From Deferribacteraceae bacterium UBA6793 (GTDB taxonomy: Bacteria > Chrysiogenota > Deferribacteres > Deferribacterales > Geovibrionaceae), in assembly GCA_002452405.1 (NCBI GenBank), contig DKFP01000011.1, forward strand, positions 86,521 through 150,520: a stretch of DNA of 64,000 nt. Reading direction: 5' to 3'. Shown piece by piece: positions 1-8,370 of the stretch. The notes under the pieces were generated by a model. The model was not told the origin of the DNA, did no database searches, and saw only the letters and a list, made by a program, of their open reading frames with translations. Made by a program: the position numbers and the translations under genes. Positions within the stretch are counted from its first letter, which is position 1. Each line of letters begins with the position of its first letter.

Positions 1-84
1 TTCTCACCGAACGTTTCGGACATTCAGGCATCCGGAAATAAGGTTTCAGGATGAACCCCCAGATTTTTGGCAAACAACTAAAAC

Positions 85-207
85 TAATGAGATGAAGGCG
101 AAACAAGTTCGCCATTTTCCGCTTCGCTCCAAAAGCCGCGTCAGCCTATGGCTCCTCGCAATGACAGAGACTTACGTCTTTGCGAGCGCAGCGAAGCAAT
201 CTCATTA
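85..207 (-). repeat. Dispersed palindromic intergenic repeat, copy 1
   Basis: The ends form an inverted repeat: TAATGAGAT at 85-93 and ATCTCATTA at 199-207. The right half contains the family core (CGCAATGACAGAGA, CGTCTTTGCGAG, GCGAAGCAATCTCA) shared with six other intergenic copies in the window. The left half is longer and more divergent than in the other copies. It lies just upstream of the promoter of the fatty acid operon. Bases 1-84 hold no gene or recognisable site. By comparison with copies 2 and 3, this copy reads on the minus strand. Confidence 0.75.
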
Positions 208-218
208 ATAAAATAAAC

Positions 219-247
219 TTGACTTTAGGGATTTGTATGACTAGTAT
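219..247 (+). promoter_or_regulatory. Sigma-70 promoter of the yceD-rpmF-plsX-fab operon
   Basis: TTGACT at 219-224 and TAGTAT at 242-247 are separated by 17 bases. This is a good match to the housekeeping promoter and lies about 50 bases upstream of the first start codon. Confidence 0.7.
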
Positions 248-294
248 TGTTGCTCTTTGACCCTTAAACGGTCAGAGTGTCAGGAGTTGATATC

Positions 295-792
295 GTGAAG
301 CTGTCTTTTGAAGAACTTCTTGCGGAAGGCGGACATTTCGAAGGAGACTTCGCCTTCACAGAAGACGACATGAAGGTCAACGTGGAGAACTTCTCCGCGG
401 ATTTCATCCCCACAGACTCAGGACTGTTTCTGGACGTTGAGTTCAGCTACAGCTTCGAGGCTCCCTGCGCGAGATGTCTGGAACCCACAAAGGGGTTCGG
501 AAAACAGACAGCCGGCATACAGCTTATGAGTCAGAGTCTTGAGGATGTGAAAGAGGAAACCGAGCTGACGGACGACGACATGGGGGTCTGTTGGGTTGAA
601 GACGACGAAATAGACCTGTACGAGATAATCAAGCAGGAAGTGGTCTTTTATCTCCCTGTGAGAGTGGTTTGCGGAGAAGACTGTAAAGGGCTTTGCCCCC
701 AGTGCGGAGAAAACCTTAATCTCGGCTCATGTAAATGTAAAGATGTTGCCGACCCCAGATGGGTCGGACTTGATAAACTTAAAAATAACTGA
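295..792 (+). CDS. YceD/DUF177 family zinc-ribbon protein
   Basis: This protein of about 165 residues belongs to the DUF177/YceD family, which in most bacteria sits directly upstream of rpmF, as it does here. In plants and some bacteria the family is linked to 23S rRNA accumulation, but its exact role is not settled. Visible cysteine pairs are CARC in the middle and CGEDC, CPQC and CKC near the C-terminus, consistent with metal binding. I place the start at the GTG at 295 because an AGGAG lies eight bases upstream. An in-frame GTG at 277 has no ribosome binding site. It is the first gene of the lipid operon, with rpmF 44 bases downstream. Confidence 0.8.
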   Translation: MKLSFEELLAEGGHFEGDFAFTEDDMKVNVENFSADFIPTDSGLFLDVEFSYSFEAPCARCLEPTKGFGKQTAGIQLMSQSLEDVKEETELTDDDMGVCWVEDDEIDLYEIIKQEVVFYLPVRVVCGEDCKGLCPQCGENLNLGSCKCKDVADPRWVGLDKLKNN

Positions 793-836
793 GACTATGC
801 TTAAAGCACAGTTACTCTGAAAAGGGAGCATAAAAA

Positions 837-1019
837 ATGGGTGTACCTAAGGGTAAAACTTCCAGAATGAAAAAGGGCAACAGAAGAAGCCACCACCACG
901 CGGTTACAATGGCTTACAGCAAGTGCTCAAACTGCGGCGAGCTTAAACTCAACCACAGAGTGTGCCCTTCATGCGGGTATTACAACAAAAAACAGGTAGT
1001 GGCGAAAGAAGAGATATAA
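837..1019 (+). CDS. rpmF: 50S ribosomal protein L32
   Basis: L32 is a small basic protein of the large ribosomal subunit; the 60 residues match the family. The N-terminus MGVPKGKTSRMKKGNRRS is typical, and the two pairs CSNC and CPSC form the zinc ribbon of the cysteine-containing L32 variant. GGGAG precedes the start. It sits between the DUF177 gene and plsX, the widely conserved order that couples ribosome and membrane lipid synthesis. Only one base separates its stop from the plsX start. Confidence 0.95.
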   Translation: MGVPKGKTSRMKKGNRRSHHHAVTMAYSKCSNCGELKLNHRVCPSCGYYNKKQVVAKEEI

Positions 1020-1020
1020 C

Positions 1021-2043
1021 ATGAAAGTCGTCGTTGATGCCATGGGGGGAGACTACGCCCCGCATGAGATTGTCAAGGGTGCTGTTATAGCTGTTAAGGA
1101 ATTCGGAACCGAGCTTATCCTTGTCGGGGATGAAAAACAGGTTAAGGCTGAGCTTGATGCCTGTGGTCCGAAAGCCTCGAAAAATATCGAAATTGTTCAC
1201 GCCGAACAGGTCGTCACAATGGATGACCTCCCTTCACAGATTATCAGGGCAAAGAGGAATTCCTCTATCCATGAAGGTCTGCGTCTTGTCAAAGACGGAA
1301 GAGGGGCTGCGTTTTACAGCGCGGGAAACACCGGCGCTGTTATGGCTGTTGCGAAGATGATACTTAAAACCCTGCCGGGGATAGACCGTCCCGCAATAGC
1401 CGCCGTGATGCCCACCGTTAAGGGGCATACAGTCATGTGTGACGTTGGCGCGAACGTTGACTGCAAGGTTGAAAATTACGTTCAGTTCGCTATCATGGCG
1501 AGCGCTTATGCGTCTATAGTCATGAACAAAGAGAAACCCTCCGTGGGACTCATGTCTGTCGGCGAAGAGGACGTTAAGGGTAACGAAACCACAAAGACCG
1601 TGTTTAAACAGCTTTCCGAACTTGGAAGCAGAGGTGTCATAAACTTCTACGGAAACGTTGAGGGGAAGGATCTTTTCAGAGGTACTTCAGACGTTATCGT
1701 TGTTGACGGTTTTGCCGGAAACGTTGCGCTCAAAGTGTCCGAATCCGCAGGATGGTACATTTCCAAAATGCTGAAAGACGAGATACGTTCGTCGACACTT
1801 TCAAAGATCGGCGCGCTTTTCATGATACCTGCGCTGAAAAGAATCAAAAAGAAAGCTGACCATTCTTCATACGGCGGCGCCCCGCTTTTGGGCGTAAACG
1901 GCGTATGCATTATCGGGCACGGCAGCTCAAATTCCACAGCCGTGAAATACAGTATCAAAATGGCGCACGAACTTGCTAAGCAAAAACTCAATGACCAGAT
2001 AGAGAAAGCCCTTCCTAAGGCGGATTCGGGTATTACAAGTTGA
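1021..2043 (+). CDS. plsX: Phosphate acyltransferase PlsX
   Basis: PlsX makes acyl-phosphate from acyl-ACP and phosphate, the donor for PlsY in the first step of phospholipid synthesis. It is a peripheral membrane enzyme. The 340-residue length is normal and the start, MKVVVDAMGGDYAPHE, is the family signature. Further conserved stretches include GRGAAFYSAGNTGA and FAGNVALKVSES. The ATG follows the rpmF stop directly, so the two are probably translationally linked. It is followed by an 83-base gap before fabH in which I see no terminator. Confidence 0.96.
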   Translation: MKVVVDAMGGDYAPHEIVKGAVIAVKEFGTELILVGDEKQVKAELDACGPKASKNIEIVHAEQVVTMDDLPSQIIRAKRNSSIHEGLRLVKDGRGAAFYSAGNTGAVMAVAKMILKTLPGIDRPAIAAVMPTVKGHTVMCDVGANVDCKVENYVQFAIMASAYASIVMNKEKPSVGLMSVGEEDVKGNETTKTVFKQLSELGSRGVINFYGNVEGKDLFRGTSDVIVVDGFAGNVALKVSESAGWYISKMLKDEIRSSTLSKIGALFMIPALKRIKKKADHSSYGGAPLLGVNGVCIIGHGSSNSTAVKYSIKMAHELAKQKLNDQIEKALPKADSGITS

Positions 2044-2126
2044 CAAAAATGTCCGTTTCTGGAACAATGTTCCCGAAAAGTTCGACTTGGTAACTAATTA
2101 ATTTTTGCTGAACTTTCAGGTGGCGC

Positions 2127-3104
2127 ATGAGCATATATTCAAGATTCACAGGAACAGGCTCCTACTTCCCTTCTAAAATAATGACCAATGATGATATCGC
2201 AAAATTTCTTGACACTTCAGATGAATGGATAGTAACCCGCACAGGGATCAAACAGAGACACGTTGCGGAAGACGAATCGTGCAGCGATATGGCGGCAGAG
2301 GCTGGCAAAAAGGCTCTTGAAATGGCGGGACTCCAGGCAAACCAGCTGGACGCCATCATAGTTGCTACGCTTTCGCCGGATACTATAATGCCTTCAACGG
2401 CTTGTCGTGTTCAGTATAAGCTGGGAGCGAAAACCTGTATGGCTTTCGACCTTGCAGCGGCATGTTCAGGCTTCCTTTACGGAGTGCGTGTTGCCGATGG
2501 AATGTTGCGTTCCGGCAGTGCAAAAAATATACTTGTTATCGGCGCGGAACATCTCACCGCATGTGTGGACTGGCGTGACAGATCAACCTGCATCCTTTTT
2601 GGTGACGGGGCAGGCGCGGCTGTTGTTTCCGCGGACACAACTCCCGGTATCAGAAGCATATTAAACTATGCGGACGGCGAATACGGCGAACTGCTCAAAC
2701 AGGATAATCTTGGTTCGCAGTATCTTAAAAACATGATAAATGAACCCGCAATAGACCACATGATACAGATGAAGGGAAACGACATCTTCAAAATTGCCGT
2801 GCGTGCAATGGCTGACGCTGCTCAGGAAGCTGCCGATGCTGCCGGATTCTCTTCCGATCAGATAGACTGGATGATCCCTCATCAGGCGAACCTCCGGATT
2901 ATAGATGCAGCAGCCAGGAGACTCGGACTTGACAAAGAGAAGGTAATAATTAACCTTACTAACTACGGTAACACCTCGGCTGCCACAATCCCCACTGCTC
3001 TTGATCAGGCTGTGCGCGACGGACGCATACAGCGCGGGCACAACGTTGTTTCCGCGGCTTTCGGCGGCGGACTCACATGGGGCAGCATGGCGTTTACGTT
3101 CTGA
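2127..3104 (+). CDS. fabH: Beta-ketoacyl-ACP synthase III
   Basis: FabH condenses acetyl-CoA with malonyl-ACP to start fatty acid chains. The thiolase-fold protein has 325 residues. The catalytic triad is visible: Cys113 in the AACSGF motif, His252 in MIPHQANLRI, and Asn282 in NYGNTSAAT. AGGTGG lies upstream of the ATG. It is the first condensing enzyme in the cluster and is followed by a dispersed repeat (copy 2) before fabD. All active residues are intact, so a working initiator synthase is expected. Confidence 0.96.
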   Translation: MSIYSRFTGTGSYFPSKIMTNDDIAKFLDTSDEWIVTRTGIKQRHVAEDESCSDMAAEAGKKALEMAGLQANQLDAIIVATLSPDTIMPSTACRVQYKLGAKTCMAFDLAAACSGFLYGVRVADGMLRSGSAKNILVIGAEHLTACVDWRDRSTCILFGDGAGAAVVSADTTPGIRSILNYADGEYGELLKQDNLGSQYLKNMINEPAIDHMIQMKGNDIFKIAVRAMADAAQEAADAAGFSSDQIDWMIPHQANLRIIDAAARRLGLDKEKVIINLTNYGNTSAATIPTALDQAVRDGRIQRGHNVVSAAFGGGLTWGSMAFTF

Positions 3105-3123
3105 TTTTATTTTAAATAATCTA

Positions 3124-3195
3124 TGAGATTGCTTCGGGTTCAACCCTCGCAAAGACGTCTCTGCGAGGAGGCTTTTTAAGCCGACGCGGCAGTCT
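3124..3195 (+). repeat. Dispersed palindromic intergenic repeat, copy 2
   Basis: It starts TGAGATTGCTTCG, has the core CGCAAAGACGTCTCTGCGAG, and ends ACGCGGCAGTCT. It fills almost the whole fabH-fabD gap. Its reverse complement recurs at 4898-4967, on the other side of fabD-fabG. Confidence 0.8.
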
Positions 3196-3216
3196 GTGTT
3201 ATTATGGAGATATACA

Positions 3217-4131
3217 ATGGGTAAGACAGCGGTTGTTTTCCCCGGACAGGGGTCACAGTTCGTCGGTATGGGAAAGGATTTTTATGATGCCATGCCGGAA
3301 GTTAAAGCGATTTTCGATAAGGCTGATTCCGCTCTCGGCTACAGCCTGACAAAAATAATGTTCGAAGGTTCCGAAGAAGAACTTAAAACAACATACAACA
3401 CCCAGCCTGCCCTGCTCACGATGAGCGTCGGTATCTGGGAGGTTCTTAAAAATAGAGTCAGGGCGGATTATTTCGCTGGTCATTCACTCGGCGAATACTC
3501 CGCAGTGGTTGCCGCAGGCGGTTTCACCTTTGAAGAGGGTGTTCTTGCCGTGCATAACCGTGGAAAGTTCATGCAGGATGCCGTGCCGGTGGGCGTGGGC
3601 GCCATGGCGGCTGTCATGGGCATAGACGACGAGGCTGTGGTTGAAACATGCAGAGAGGTTTCCGGCGTAAAGGTCGTGGAACCTGCAAACTTCAACTGCC
3701 CCGGACAGATAGTTGTCGCCGGACACAAAGAAGCGGTTGAAGAGTTTTCCGAAAAGATAAAAGCAAAAGGGGCGAAAAGAGCGCTTCTGCTCCCCGTTTC
3801 CGCACCCTTCCACTGTTCACTGATGAAACCAGCCAGAGAAAAAATGGCGGATTACCTCAAAAATAACATAGTCATTAAAGACCTCAGCACACCCGTATTC
3901 AATAATGTTGATGCGAAAGAGGAAATATCTGCCGCAGACGTTTATGACGCGCTGTGCAGGCAGGTTGACGGTGCAGTTTTATGGACAACCCTGATAAAAA
4001 ATATGGTAAACTCAGGGGTGGACAGATTCATAGAGGTGGGCGCAGGGCAGGTTCTTGCCGGGCTCATCAAAAAAATAGACAAAAACGTGACCGTTGAAAA
4101 CGTTTCAAAGGTTACGGATTTACCGGAGTAA
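3217..4131 (+). CDS. fabD: Malonyl-CoA:ACP transacylase
   Basis: FabD moves malonyl groups from CoA to acyl carrier protein, supplying the extender unit for chain elongation. The start used is the ATG at 3217, preceded by GGAGA, because an upstream in-frame GTG at 3196 lies inside the repeat. That gives 304 residues beginning MGKTAVVFPGQGSQ, the family N-terminus. The nucleophile is Ser90 in GHSLGEYSA and the partner is His199 in APFHCSLM. fabG begins two bases after its stop, so the two are co-translated. Confidence 0.96.
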   Translation: MGKTAVVFPGQGSQFVGMGKDFYDAMPEVKAIFDKADSALGYSLTKIMFEGSEEELKTTYNTQPALLTMSVGIWEVLKNRVRADYFAGHSLGEYSAVVAAGGFTFEEGVLAVHNRGKFMQDAVPVGVGAMAAVMGIDDEAVVETCREVSGVKVVEPANFNCPGQIVVAGHKEAVEEFSEKIKAKGAKRALLLPVSAPFHCSLMKPAREKMADYLKNNIVIKDLSTPVFNNVDAKEEISAADVYDALCRQVDGAVLWTTLIKNMVNSGVDRFIEVGAGQVLAGLIKKIDKNVTVENVSKVTDLPE

Positions 4132-4133
4132 AC

Positions 4134-4886
4134 ATGACACTTGAAGGAAAAGTGGCGCTGGTTACAGGCGCTTCCAGCGGCATTGGCCGTATCATCGCTC
4201 TTAAAATGGCAGCAGAGGGCGCCAAAGTTGCGGTGAACTATATCGACATAGCAAACATCAAAGCAGATGCGGAAGCTGTTGTTAAAGAGATAACAGACAA
4301 GGGCGGCGTTGCTGCTGCTTTTGCTGCGGACGTGTCCAAAGAGGACAGCGTTGAGGCGATGATTAAGACCGTTGAAGAGACTCTCGGAACTGTTGACATC
4401 CTTGTGAACAATGCCGGAATCACTCAGGACGGACTCATCATGCGCATGAAAGTTGAGCAGTGGGAGAGAGTTCTCGACATCAACCTTAAAGGCGCTTTCA
4501 TATGTACCAAGGCTGCTCTTAAAGGTATGATGAAAAAGAGATACGGAAAGATAGTGAACATCGCATCCGTTGTCGGTTTCTCCGGAAACGCAGGACAGGC
4601 GAACTATTCCGCAAGCAAGGCAGGTCTGGTCGGTCTCACAAAGACCTCGGCACAGGAACTTGCAAGCCGCGGCATCAGAGTTAACGCTGTTGCACCCGGT
4701 TTCATCCGCACCGCTATGACGGACGGACTTCCCAAAGAGGTTGTTGACGCAATGCTCGCGAAAATATCTCTGGGTTCACTGGGCGAGGCGGACGACGTTG
4801 CACAGGCTGTAATGTTTCTTGCTTCACCCGCATCCGACTACATCACAGGTCAGACAATTCACGTTAACGGCGGAATGTATATGTGA
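4134..4886 (+). CDS. fabG: 3-oxoacyl-ACP reductase
   Basis: FabG is the NADPH-dependent ketoreductase of the elongation cycle, a short-chain dehydrogenase of 250 residues. The nucleotide-binding motif TGASSGIGR is near residue 12. NNAG is in the middle, and the catalytic set is Ser145, Tyr158 and Lys162 in the YSASK motif. It directly follows fabD. A dispersed repeat and about 210 non-coding bases separate it from acpP. Its position inside the fab cluster makes the FabG assignment safe against the many related dehydrogenases. Confidence 0.96.
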   Translation: MTLEGKVALVTGASSGIGRIIALKMAAEGAKVAVNYIDIANIKADAEAVVKEITDKGGVAAAFAADVSKEDSVEAMIKTVEETLGTVDILVNNAGITQDGLIMRMKVEQWERVLDINLKGAFICTKAALKGMMKKRYGKIVNIASVVGFSGNAGQANYSASKAGLVGLTKTSAQELASRGIRVNAVAPGFIRTAMTDGLPKEVVDAMLAKISLGSLGEADDVAQAVMFLASPASDYITGQTIHVNGGMYM

Positions 4887-4897
4887 TAAAACAAGAC

Positions 4898-4967
4898 TGA
4901 GACTGCCGCGTCACTGCGTTCCCCGCAGAGACGTCTTCGTGAGGGTTTTAACCCGAAGCGATCTCAT
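4898..4967 (-). repeat. Dispersed palindromic intergenic repeat, copy 3
   Basis: It reads TGAGACTGCCGCG at the left and GAAGCGATCTCA at the right, with GCAGAGACGTCTTCGTGAGG between. It is in the opposite orientation to copy 2. Bases 4968-5098 after it are AT-rich and lead to a strong ribosome binding site (TAGGAGGA) before acpP. I could not pick a convincing separate promoter there. Confidence 0.8.
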
Positions 4968-5098
4968 TCTTTGTTAAAGCGTTGAGAAATAAAGCGGAAA
5001 TTAAAATAACTGGATTTCTGCCGCAATTTTTAGTAAATAACACATGCAATGTGACGAGAAGAAGATAATTCTTTAAAGAGATTATAGGAGGACAGAAA

Positions 5099-5335
5099 AT
5101 GTCAGATATCGCAGCAAAAGTAAAAGAGATCATAGTTGAGCAGCTTAATGTTGATGCAGACGCAGTTACTGAGGACGCATCTTTCATAGACGACCTTGAC
5201 GCAGACTCTCTTGACACAGTTGAGCTTATCATGGCTTTCGAGGAAGAGTTTGACCTTGAAATTCCTGACGAGGAAGCTGAAAAGATCAAAACTGTCGGCG
5301 ATGCCATTTCTCACATCGAAAAAGCAAAAGCGTAA
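5099..5335 (+). CDS. acpP: Acyl carrier protein
   Basis: This small acidic protein carries growing acyl chains on a 4'-phosphopantetheine arm. It has 78 residues, the usual length. Ser37 in DADSLD is the attachment site, followed by the recognition helix TVELIMAFEEEF. TAGGAGGA lies seven bases before the ATG, one of the best ribosome binding sites in the window, as expected for a very abundant protein. A stem-loop follows its stop and may limit read-through into fabF. Confidence 0.97.
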   Translation: MSDIAAKVKEIIVEQLNVDADAVTEDASFIDDLDADSLDTVELIMAFEEEFDLEIPDEEAEKIKTVGDAISHIEKAKA

Positions 5336-5357
5336 TTTTTATCATAATTCGAAACGA

Positions 5358-5394
5358 GGGGGGATTTCTGTTCAGGTTATCCCCCCGACCTTTT
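5358..5394 (+). terminator. Stem-loop attenuator between acpP and fabF
   Basis: GGGGGGAT at 5358-5365 pairs with ATCCCCCC at 5379-5386 around a 13-base loop, followed by GACCTTTTCT. The U-run is imperfect, so it may only partly terminate or may protect the acpP message. It lies just before the fabF ribosome binding site. Confidence 0.5.
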
Positions 5395-5410
5395 CTAAAT
5401 GGAGGATCTT

Positions 5411-6658
5411 GTGAAGAGAAGAGTAGTTGTAACAGGCTACGGGCTTATAACGCCCCTCGGTAGCGGAAACGAGAAGAACTGGGAAGCTCTTATGAACGGA
5501 AAGAGCGGAATCAAATATATTCCTGCTGAAAGACTGAACACGGAGGAACTGCCCGTTAAGTTTGCAGGTGTTGTTGACGATTTCGATGCAGCCGCATATG
5601 TGAGCGATCCGAAAGCTGTCAAAAGACACGAACAGTTCGTTATTTTTTCCATAGCCGCTTCCGCCATAGCCGTTAGGATGGCGAACTTCGATTTGGAAAA
5701 GGCCGACCTTAACAGATGCGGAACACACATCGGTTCGGGTATCGGCGGCTTTAAAGCTATCGAGGATACCACAAGGGATTTCGACGCTAAGGGCGTTAAA
5801 AAGATATCCCCTTTCTTCATTCCCACGTCCATCATAAACATGGCGAGCGGTGCGGCTTCCATAGAATTCGGGTTTAAGGGACCAAATTTCAGCCTTGTTA
5901 CTGCCTGCACAACGGGAACACACTCTGTCGGTGAGGCAGCGAGACTTATCCAGCACGGATACGCAGATGTTATGCTGGCAGGCGGTACAGAGAGTGCCGT
6001 CACTTCGCTTTCCATCGGCGGTTTTGCGAACATGAAGGCTCTTTCACGCAGAAACGATGACCCCGAAAAGGCTTCACGCCCCTTCGATGCAGACCGTGAC
6101 GGCTTCGTTATGGGTGAAGGCTGCGGGATCATGCTCCTTGAATCATATGAGCACGCTGTTGCCAGAGGTGCGAAGATTTATGCTGAATTTGCAGGCTATG
6201 GTGCATCCGCAGACGCATATCACATGACAGCTCCCGACGAAACCGGCGACGGTGCCATGAGATGTATGCAGTCAGCACTTGCCGATGCAGGGATTAAACC
6301 CGAAGATATCGGTTATATCAATGCGCACGGCACATCAACGCCTTTTAACGATAAGATTGAAACACTTGCTATTAAAAAAGTTTTCGGCGACTATGCAAAG
6401 CAGCTTAAAATCAGCTCGACAAAATCAATGACAGGTCACCTTCTCGGTGCTGCGGGTTCCGTTGAGGCTATTTACTGTGCGATGGCGCTTGAAAAGGGCA
6501 TACTGCCCCCTACAATAAACTATACCACCCCCGACCCCGACTGCGACCTTTACTACGTTCCCAATAAGCCTGAGAAATGCGATTTCAAATACGCACTCAG
6601 CAACTCTTTCGGGTTTGGCGGAACCAACGGTACACTGATATTTAAGAAGTATGAATAA
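5411..6658 (+). CDS. fabF: Beta-ketoacyl-ACP synthase II
   Basis: FabF elongates acyl-ACP chains by decarboxylative condensation with malonyl-ACP. I choose the GTG at 5411 because GGAGG lies five bases upstream and the protein then begins MKRRVVVTGYGL, as in the family. An in-frame ATG at 5399 has no ribosome binding site. This gives 415 residues. The Cys-His-His triad is Cys166 in TACTTGTH, His306 in NAHGTSTP and His343 in TGHLLGAAG. The last eight bases overlap rnc. Confidence 0.95.
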   Translation: MKRRVVVTGYGLITPLGSGNEKNWEALMNGKSGIKYIPAERLNTEELPVKFAGVVDDFDAAAYVSDPKAVKRHEQFVIFSIAASAIAVRMANFDLEKADLNRCGTHIGSGIGGFKAIEDTTRDFDAKGVKKISPFFIPTSIINMASGAASIEFGFKGPNFSLVTACTTGTHSVGEAARLIQHGYADVMLAGGTESAVTSLSIGGFANMKALSRRNDDPEKASRPFDADRDGFVMGEGCGIMLLESYEHAVARGAKIYAEFAGYGASADAYHMTAPDETGDGAMRCMQSALADAGIKPEDIGYINAHGTSTPFNDKIETLAIKKVFGDYAKQLKISSTKSMTGHLLGAAGSVEAIYCAMALEKGILPPTINYTTPDPDCDLYYVPNKPEKCDFKYALSNSFGFGGTNGTLIFKKYE

Positions 6659-7355
6659 AAAGCTGAGTTCGGATATCGAGACTCTCGAACATAAGCTAGG
6701 TTACAGCTTTGGCGACAGATCTGTGGTGTTGGAAGCTCTGACCCACAGGTCCTACGCACATGAGAAGAAGAACAACAAAAACTATGAACGGCTCGAATTT
6801 TTGGGCGACGCAGTTCTTCAGCTCATAGTCACCGAGTATCTGCTCGACAGATACAAGGACTATGACGAGGGACTTCTTTCAAAACTTCGGGGCTTTTTCG
6901 TCAGCGAGGGATTTCTCAGCAAGGTTGCCACAGAGATGGAACTGGGCGAGCATATCCTCCTTGGCAAAGGTGAAAAAGCGTCCGGCGGCAAATATAAAGA
7001 ATCTCTCCTCTGCGACATATTCGAATCAGTTGTGGCGGCTATCTATCTGGACGGGGGCTACGACGAGGCACGCAGGATAATCATAGATCATTTCGGAACA
7101 AAAATTGACGAAGATATTTCGAACAGTACCTTCATTGATTCAAAAAGCGAACTCCAGAAGATAACCCAGCGCCAGTTTGGCACTCTTCCTGAATACACCG
7201 TTCTTGAAGAATCCGGACCCGAACACGACAAGATATTCCGCGTGCGTGTGCACGTTGAAGGGCTTGTTACGGAAGAGGGTGCCGGCAAGACAAAAAAGAG
7301 CGCAGAAAAAGCCGCTGCGGCAAAGGCGCTCAAGAAACTGGGTAATGAAAAATAG
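6651..7355 (+). CDS. rnc: Ribonuclease III
   Basis: RNase III cuts double-stranded RNA in rRNA precursors and some mRNAs. The 234-residue protein has the catalytic signature ERLEFLGDAV at residues 46-55 and the second acidic patch around DIFESVVAAIYLDGG. A double-stranded RNA-binding domain lies at about 160-230, ending in a lysine- and alanine-rich helix. It overlaps fabF by eight bases and the next gene by eleven. The fab-rnc order is common in bacteria. Confidence 0.96.
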   Translation: MNKKLSSDIETLEHKLGYSFGDRSVVLEALTHRSYAHEKKNNKNYERLEFLGDAVLQLIVTEYLLDRYKDYDEGLLSKLRGFFVSEGFLSKVATEMELGEHILLGKGEKASGGKYKESLLCDIFESVVAAIYLDGGYDEARRIIIDHFGTKIDEDISNSTFIDSKSELQKITQRQFGTLPEYTVLEESGPEHDKIFRVRVHVEGLVTEEGAGKTKKSAEKAAAAKALKKLGNEK

Positions 7356-8370
7356 GATACTTCCCGTATTCATTCCATTTGCAGGATGCAGACAAAGATG
7401 CGTCTATTGCAGTCAGAATTCAATCACAGGTCATACATCCTCAGAAATCGTTTCTTCCGCTGAACAGCAGATAAAAGAAAATCTCGAAATATCCGGTAAT
7501 TGGGATGAGCTGGCATATTACGGCGGCAGTTTTACATGTCTGCCGGAAAAACTACGCCTTAAACTTTATGCACTGGCTCACGGATACGGATTTGAAAAGC
7601 TGCGGTTCTCCACAAGCCCGGACTGCGTGACGGATGAGAACATGGCGGAGGCGGCTGCACATGGTGTGGAGACTGTGGAGATAGGTGTGCAGAGTCTCGA
7701 CGACGAGGTTTTGCGGTTAAACAAACGCCCATGCTGCGCGGCGGAAACCATAGACGCGCTGAAAACTGTGAAAAGACACGCTATAAGGTTGTCGGCACAG
7801 ATTATGACCGGAATGTACGGAGAAAATTTTCATAGCTTCGATGCCACCGTTGATGCTGTGCTCAGTGTTAAGCCGGATTATGTGCGCATATATCCCTGCG
7901 TGGTGCTGAAAGATACGGAGCTTTATTCTCTGTGGCAGTCCGGCGAGCATATATCTCTGCCGCTGGCAGAGACCCTGGCGAGGTGCGCATATGCGCTGAT
8001 ACTTTTCGAGGCGGATGGTATTGATGTGATACGCATAGGGTTGCAGGATGCCGAAAGTATGAAAGAACAGATTGCCGCCGGAGAATATCACCCCGCAACA
8101 GGAGACATGGCAAAGACAATAGCCGTTGCTATCTATCTGGGTTTGGGGCATAATCTTGTACTGGATAAAAAATACATAAACACGGCATATGGTTATAACG
8201 GATATAACAGAGAGACCTGCGAGGGCAGGCTTGAGATAAAAGACGGCGCAAAGCCGGATATAAGAGCTATATGTAAGAGGATAACGGAAGTTGAGAGTTA
8301 TAAGCGGTACATACAAAGGCAGGCAGCTTTTCACGCCGAAAGACTTGTCGGTTCGCCCGACAACCGATAA
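7345..8370 (+). CDS. Radical SAM protein, Elp3-like N-terminal type
   Basis: This is an iron-sulfur SAM-radical enzyme of unknown substrate. The start is the ATG at 7345 inside the end of rnc (11-base overlap), giving 341 residues beginning MKNRILPVFIPFAGC. The cluster motif is CRQRCVYC at residues 15-22, followed by YYGGSFT (the usual GG motif) and EIGVQSLDDEVL. The domain resembles the radical SAM part of Elp3 tRNA-modifying enzymes, but there is no acetyltransferase domain. Related genes lie beside rnc in other anaerobes (recollection). Its last 80 bases overlap rsmD in another frame, an unusually long overlap. A role in RNA modification is plausible but not shown. Confidence 0.8.
   Translation: MKNRILPVFIPFAGCRQRCVYCSQNSITGHTSSEIVSSAEQQIKENLEISGNWDELAYYGGSFTCLPEKLRLKLYALAHGYGFEKLRFSTSPDCVTDENMAEAAAHGVETVEIGVQSLDDEVLRLNKRPCCAAETIDALKTVKRHAIRLSAQIMTGMYGENFHSFDATVDAVLSVKPDYVRIYPCVVLKDTELYSLWQSGEHISLPLAETLARCAYALILFEADGIDVIRIGLQDAESMKEQIAAGEYHPATGDMAKTIAVAIYLGLGHNLVLDKKYINTAYGYNGYNRETCEGRLEIKDGAKPDIRAICKRITEVESYKRYIQRQAAFHAERLVGSPDNR

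Noticed and set aside
277..294. GTG at 277 as the start of the DUF177 gene
   Set aside because: No ribosome binding site; AGGAG is correctly placed for the GTG at 295.
5399..5410. ATG at 5399 as the start of fabF
   Set aside because: GGAGG is after this codon and fits the GTG at 5411, which also gives the family N-terminus.
8291..8370. Frameshift joining the radical SAM gene and rsmD
   Set aside because: RsmD has its own complete, conserved N-terminus and a ribosome binding site, so two separate genes are the simpler reading.
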